Source: Spisula solida
Lineage: Eukaryota; Mollusca; Bivalvia; Venerida; Mactridae
Reading direction: 5' to 3'
DNA length: 64,000 nt
NCBI GenBank assembly: GCA_947247005.1
Contig: OX365956.1
Span: 13,350,089 to 13,414,088, forward strand
Shown: piece after piece, positions 58,967-64,000 of the stretch
Position numbering within the stretch: the stretch's first letter is position 1
Layout of the letters: each line of letters opens with the position of its first letter
Translations under genes and position numbers: made by a program
Notes under the pieces: model-generated
Database searches by the model: none
Told to the model about the DNA's origin: nothing
What the model saw: only the letters and a program-made list of their open reading frames with translations

Positions 58967-61004
58967 ATCATTGATCACCTCAATCCAAATAGTTTCCAAA
59001 TTAGTTTCAAGGTCGTGTCTCCTAATATACGTTATGGTATTTTTTATATAAATAATTAAACCCCCACCTTCTTTATTGCTTCTATCTTTTCTTTCAAAAT
59101 TATAACCGTTGATTTTAAGTTCAAAATTATTAACTGTATTCGATAAAAATGTTTCGCAGCATCCAAACACCTGAATACAATTCTCGTGTAATAACATTTT
59201 GATTTCATCCAATTTAGGGAAAGGTGACAAATATTTATATTAGCAATATGCATGCCTTTTTTATGAAAATCGAACGTTAGTGATTTTACAGACTTTATAG
59301 TGTTGGACTTGCTAGCTCGGCATTTTTTTACTAGAATTCAAATTTAGTAAATTTGCATGAATAATGAGCGTAGGTGATCCAGCATCGGACACACCATTGT
59401 AACTTACATTATCACTATCAGTTTGACCGATTGAAGTAATGTTTGGTATATCAACATTTACTGTGTTTGACTCGAAGGAATCGCGTGTATCATTAGTAGA
59501 AATAGAGTCAATGCTAATAATTTCGGATTGTATTATAGCGTTCAATTGATTGTTTTCTGAAGTTTTACCGGTATTATTAAACCTATTAGTAGATAAATAT
59601 TGAGCGTCCTGATCATTACATGTACACGGAAAATATGAACAATATTGGCAAGAAAGGCTGAGATAATCACATACATTAATACTATGAAAGGATGAAAGGG
59701 TATCAGTACATGATGGCTGTTTACGGGTATTGCTTTTACCTTCCTACAAGCTACCGTATCCGTGGTAATTACGCCGGGAATAATTATTTTGACCATTAAC
59801 ATTGTAATTTCTATGATAGTCAGTCCATGGTGAATACACGAAATGTCTAACACTTTCAGAACTGTACATATCATGGTGGGTGTCACTGCTGTTTGATCTG
59901 GAAACGTTAAATTCTTTCTCACGTTTGAGAATATTTATGGTTCTGTGAATATTGTGCAATAATGCACTAGTACCTGATCTACTAACATGTATGCCATCAT
60001 AAACAAAATGATGGCGTACAATCGTGCCGTCACCGTAGATAAATGAGTTGTAGTTGTCAATGCGTGTTGCCTTGAAATCCTCACATAGATTATACATCAC
60101 GTCATTTGCAGGAACAACATCCACATCCTGTCGTAAACATAGTGAACACAAGTAAACATCACAGTCAGCTTCCTGTAAGGTGATGATGATATCACGTATA
60201 CTGGCGCATAAAGTCACGAGCGACGTTCCGCTAGCGACGTCATTACCGCCCACATGGATTACTACGCTTTTGAACGTCGATAAGTCTAATCCCCTCAGTT
60301 GGTCATGAACGCGCTCTGATATGGCTCCTCGAAGAGTAAGAATTATAACATCACGGCCTAACCCTCGCTTGCTGATCCCTTTCAGAATTGAGTCGCCGAT
60401 AATGAGACATTGGTTCTTGATTGTAGGTCTCGGTGGATTGGTGTGTTCTTTATCATCAATTTCATGATTTATGACATTGTATTCCACACATTTGTTTTCT
60501 AGTACTGGTGGTTTTGGCTGCTCATGTGTTTCCGTTGAACTCTTGATTTGTAATACTTCTTTCAATTTGGGAATAGTACAGGATTTGATATTGTCAGACA
60601 GAGTCTGTAAACGTTTTTGAATTAAAACTGTGAACTCACCTAATTGTGTTTGTATCTTAATGTGTTAATTCTGTCAGCCCTTCAATATTAGTGGTAGTTG
60701 TGGTCATGTGAAGTTTGATTTGTGACTTTACTGTCATAATTTGATCACACAGTTGTTTCAACCTTTTGTCACTCGAAATGATGTGGTTTTCCAATAATTC
60801 GCGTAATTGATGTATATAATTTTTGATTTCAAACAGTGTTGTTTCAGATGAGCTATTACTTAGATCTTGTGTATTGATGACATCCTCACTACCGTTATTA
60901 TTCACAGGATCGGTACTTTTGTCAACGGCAGTAACGTTTACATATTGAATCTCGCCTGAGATCGGCGATGACGATCCAACAAGATTATATCCATCTTGTA
61001 TCAT
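58966..61004 (-). pseudogene. LINE 5' half: coiled coil, SGNH esterase and AP endonuclease start
   Basis: Minus strand from 61004: a Ser/Thr-rich start and a helical, coiled-coil-like segment (LFEIKNYIHQLRELLEN). After a frameshift near 60657 comes a SGNH/GDSL hydrolase domain with IIGDSIL (Ser block), HVGGNDV (Gly/Asn block) and YDGIHVS (Asp-His block), at residues 57-59, 106-109 and 190-193 of the 273-codon frame ending 59744. A single TAG follows; the same frame then runs through a Cys-rich stretch and an acidic linker to 59312. Frameshifts near 59316 and 59228 lead into an exonuclease-endonuclease-phosphatase domain: CCETFL (catalytic Glu), RKDR and GGGLIIYIKN. Esterase plus EN is characteristic of CR1/L2-like LINEs. 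The EN is cut after about 85 residues at 58966. Confidence 0.82.
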
Positions 61005-61632
61005 GACAAGGGGTCCAGACGAGCCATTTGTTTTTCAATCTTCCGTGACTTTTTCATTTGAGTAATGAATAATAACTTCTCGCAAGTCCGCGTTCACTTC
61101 CTCTACTGTTACATTCTCATCTTTTAATACTTTCTCTATAAAATCTATTTTAGAGTGTAAATCCATATTCATAAAATGTAAAGTGTGTTTTTTCCATTTA
61201 TCAAGCATGAACAAGTGGTATGGTATAAGTTAATGGTATAAAGATCAGTTTTTCTTCGGAAACTTTGTATTTGGTTTCTACATTTCTTCTCTTCTTATCC
61301 GTTACAGGAATTTTAACATACTTATACTTGGTAGTTTTTTGCCATATAAAGTATTCAGATGCGTGCTTAAAAAGTTCGTACAGACCTGTATTCATCTCGA
61401 GTTTCATACCTCCTCCCGTTTCCGTCACTGTAATTGGTCTATATTCTGCCGCCTGTAACTTCTTTTTTAATGACTTCGATTGATTAAGATCATATTTCCG
61501 GGTTTCACTGATTTCACCTTTTTCTTCATAATCATTTATCCTCTCTTTAGATTTATGTAATTTCTGTATTTTTAGTTGTTCTCTCGCCTCATTGATATTG
61601 AAAACCTTATCAATGTCTCTGTATCGATACAC
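61005..61632 (-). CDS. Unrecognised upstream frames, possibly LINE leader
   Basis: A 143-codon frame (61632-61201) begins MYRYRDIDKVF, has a charged, Lys/Glu-rich helical first half (KLHKSKERINDYEEK, SKSLKKKLQ) and a second half with TETGGGMKLEMNTGLYELFK and a basic KKRRNVETKYK. It is followed by a short frame (about 61170-61037, acidic, ending EKVTED) that stops just before the coiled-coil frame. I do not recognise the 143-residue protein. Position and orientation suggest an accessory ORF or leader of the LINE on this strand, but it may be unrelated. Confidence 0.35.
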
Positions 61633-62929
61633 TTTTTATTTAATTAATTTGCTTCAATTTGACGTAAATAATAATTTTCGGACTTTTTACGTTACGTTGT
61701 TTTTAAAAGTTGTGATAATATATATGTTTACACATCAGGTAATTTAAATCAAAATGAAACTAGACGCTTATGTTTCCGTTTGAGCAACATTATGTTACTT
61801 CAGGAACATATAAAACATCTTGGTGAACGCTTACGAACCCATCATTTAATCATCAAATTAATTAGCCCTATCATTGAACACCAAGACAATGGGAAAACAT
61901 AATACAATCACCGTGAGTTACCTCTGAATAACCGGGTTTGAAAGGATATACCTTGACATTAGTGAAACAACCATACAGTCCAAAAATTGCATAGGTACGA
62001 GCTACATAGCACATTTTACTTCTCCAAAAAGCAATTTCTGAGTGAATATTCTTGAGCATTCCAACGTCCTGAAATTTTGAAATGTTTAAACATGTCATAT
62101 AACAATATACTTAATAGTATATAATTTAAATGAATTAGAATGGCCATATTGATAGGCAGACGTAATGGTCGGTTTGACAATTTTTTTACTCATTTTAATG
62201 ATAAAAAATTGTACACTAACGGTGAGTTATTGGGCAATAATACACCGTCAGTACTCCGTACACGTACCTGTATCAGCCTAGCGTTCAAGGAAACATTACG
62301 TGACGTCCGTTTCGCACCTGCTACGCACCTGTTATTCGTTGAACGGTATGTTTAAAAAAACATGGTTGTCACATACGCCAATTTTGGCTAACCATATCCG
62401 GAGGTGGTGTGCGTGTATTTGTTTTATTAAACAAAATAGCGTACAGAGGCAAACAAAAGCATGTGAATAGTAAAATCCGTGTATCCGTACATATTTCGAA
62501 CTGAGAACGAAAAAAACGGGAATTAGTACTTTCAAATTGTATGCCGCAATCGAAGCGTAAAACGAAGGATTATATCGACAAAAACCCGTGATTGTTAAAC
62601 ATGTTAGCAGGCTACTTTCCTTGCACGTAGGGTTGTTTTGATGTGTACTGTGATTATGTGGGTTCAATACAAACGAATTGCTCAATCAAAAAATATATGT
62701 ACTATGTGTAATACAATCATTCCAGTACTGCGACCAATCATTGCGAGTAAGCAGCAACTCAATATTGGGTAATTTAAACATTTAGTACGAATACCCGTTA
62801 TTTTATGGACAAGCGTATTGTTTTAAATGATGATGATGCCAAAATGTTGAATAAAAAGATGAGCAATTGCCATATCATATGGCAACATTAGTATCAATTG
62901 AAAACGATACGATAACGTTGGGTTAAATT
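61633..62929. other. 1.3 kb between two head-on LINE fragments, no recognised gene
   Basis: A minus-strand frame of 117 codons (62685-62332) shows no domain. It could be 5' UTR of the minus-strand LINE or older flanking DNA. Confidence 0.35.
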
Positions 62930-64000
62930 TCACGCAATAAGTTGGTTTCAAATCTGTATTACACGGCACATTTTGTTACTAATCTAATTAATAAAGCAAT
63001 AAATAAACACAAAAACTTTAAAGCGTCCGGCCTAGACAGGATCTCAAATGAATATTTGAAACATTCTGGAAATGTAATGATGCCACTTTATCACAAATTA
63101 TTCAACAAGATACTCGAAACTGGAATTATGCCGGATTCATGGCTTGTTGGTTCCATCGTCCCAATTTACAAAAATAAAGGAGATACTGACAAACCTGAAA
63201 ATTACCGACCGATAACTCTATTAAATTGTATGGGTAAATTATTCACTGCGATTTTAAATGATAGACTAAACCATTTTTTAGAAACAAATAATTTGCTAAA
63301 TCCAAACCAAGCTGGATTTAGAAAAAATCATTCTACTGTTGATAATATATTCGTCCATCATATCTTATCTGAATATTGTAAACATAAAAAGAAAAAGCTA
63401 TTCTGTGCGTTTATTGATTTCAAAAAAGCTTTTGACTCCGTCTGGCGTGTAGGTCTTTGGGCAAATGTACTGAAATATAATATAACCGGCAACTTTTTAA
63501 ACATTATTAGAAATATGTATAACGATATCAAATCTTGTATTGTTGTAAATGGACAAAGATCAAACCTCTTTCAATGTAGCAGAGGGTTAAGACAAGGGGA
63601 AAATCTTTCCCCAATACTTTTTTCACTCTTTCTAAACGACCTAGAGCACTATATGTTAAATCAAAATCTAAGTAATTTAGAAATTGTTGACAACGATATA
63701 GATATTTATCTAAAAATTGTGGTTTTATTATATGCTGATGATACAGTTATTTTTGCAAACACAGAAGAAGAACTTGTGTCCCTGCTAAATACATTTCATG
63801 AGTACTGCACAACATGGAAACTAGATATTAACTATGAAAAATCGAAGATACTAGTTTTTGGCGATAAACAAGGCAGGAGAAGAAACATTAGTGTAAATAA
63901 CAATGTCATAGAAACTTTAGATAATTTTAAATACCTGGGGATATTTTTCTCAAAAAATAGGCAGTTTGCTGTAACTAAGAAATATGCTGTTGAACAAGCA
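62930..64000 (+). CDS. LINE reverse transcriptase, partial, open to window end
   Basis: One plus-strand frame is open from 62927 to the last base without a stop. Recognisable similarity starts at about 62978 (FKASGLDRISNEYL), then IVPIYKNKG and ENYRPITLLN (fingers). These are followed by NQAGFRKNHSTVDNI, FCAFIDFKKAFDSVW (palm A, about 63404-63448), RGLRQGENLSPILFSLFLND (about 63578-63637) and LLYADDTVIF (catalytic YADD, about 63725-63754). KYLGIFFSKNRQF lies near the end. These are canonical non-LTR reverse transcriptase motifs in order and intact. There is no endonuclease domain upstream on this strand, so it is 5' truncated. It is the least decayed coding sequence in the window and may be a recent insertion. 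Confidence 0.92.

Overview
This 64 kb window looks like intergenic or repeat-rich DNA from an invertebrate animal genome, most likely a bivalve mollusc. It is AT-rich, has no bacterial-style gene packing, and I found no host protein-coding gene I can defend. The bivalve assignment is inference. It rests on the mix of tRNA-headed SINEs, a Penelope-like element, LINEs, Tc1/mariner remnants, small TIR elements, and dispersed repeats of a style I associate with bivalves (a ~140 bp internal-repeat element and a ~170 bp repeat ending in 'CCCAGGTCCCTAGC').

Layout. 1-9.9 kb: quiet DNA, then two neighbouring mariner-like transposons (3.9-5.0 and 5.2-6.5 kb) and the 3' end of a Penelope-like element followed by its dispersed 3' module (7.3-9.35 kb). 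9.9-15.3 kb: three unrelated minisatellite arrays with 34, 35 and 40 bp units, about 27, 48 and 30 copies. 15.7-24.1 kb: a patchwork of small elements, including two copies of a TTAA-flanked MITE, two tRNA-derived SINEs of one family, an inverted pair of tRNA-like units, a 665 bp MITE, a hAT-like ATCGATA repeat and a 420 bp hairpin. 24.1-26.8 kb is featureless. 26.8-28.2 kb: a decayed LINE reverse transcriptase on the minus strand.

29-35.2 kb: a Penelope-like element on the minus strand with recognisable reverse transcriptase. It carries one in-frame stop and is interrupted at 32342-32975 by an oppositely oriented copy of the module that also follows its 3' UTR. 35-52 kb: sparse; tRNA-like/SINE units, a 960 bp TTAA-flanked element, a Tc1 transposase fragment, two duplicated dispersed repeats and an element built from nested palindromes (48.09-48.79 kb). 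52.4-54.0 kb: a dispersed repeat with ~140 bp internal units that cuts off an envelope-like ORF with a signal peptide and a furin-type site. 54.5-54.9 kb: a 21 bp minisatellite.

55.0-59.0 kb: a tandem duplication (unit ~2.43 kb). Its second copy is broken at 58966 by a minus-strand LINE (to about 61.0 kb, possibly 61.6 kb) that joins a coiled coil, an SGNH esterase and an AP-type endonuclease in nearly one reading frame. 62.93-64.0 kb: an open LINE reverse transcriptase on the plus strand that runs off the window.

The genes do not form a pathway. The unifying theme is successive transposon insertion, nesting and decay. The strongest observations are the LINE insertion with a paralogous empty site inside the window, the orphan envelope-like ORF, the interrupted Penelope element with its dispersed 3' module, and the cluster of three short-unit minisatellites. 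All identity and family statements come from reading by eye; no alignment or database search was run.
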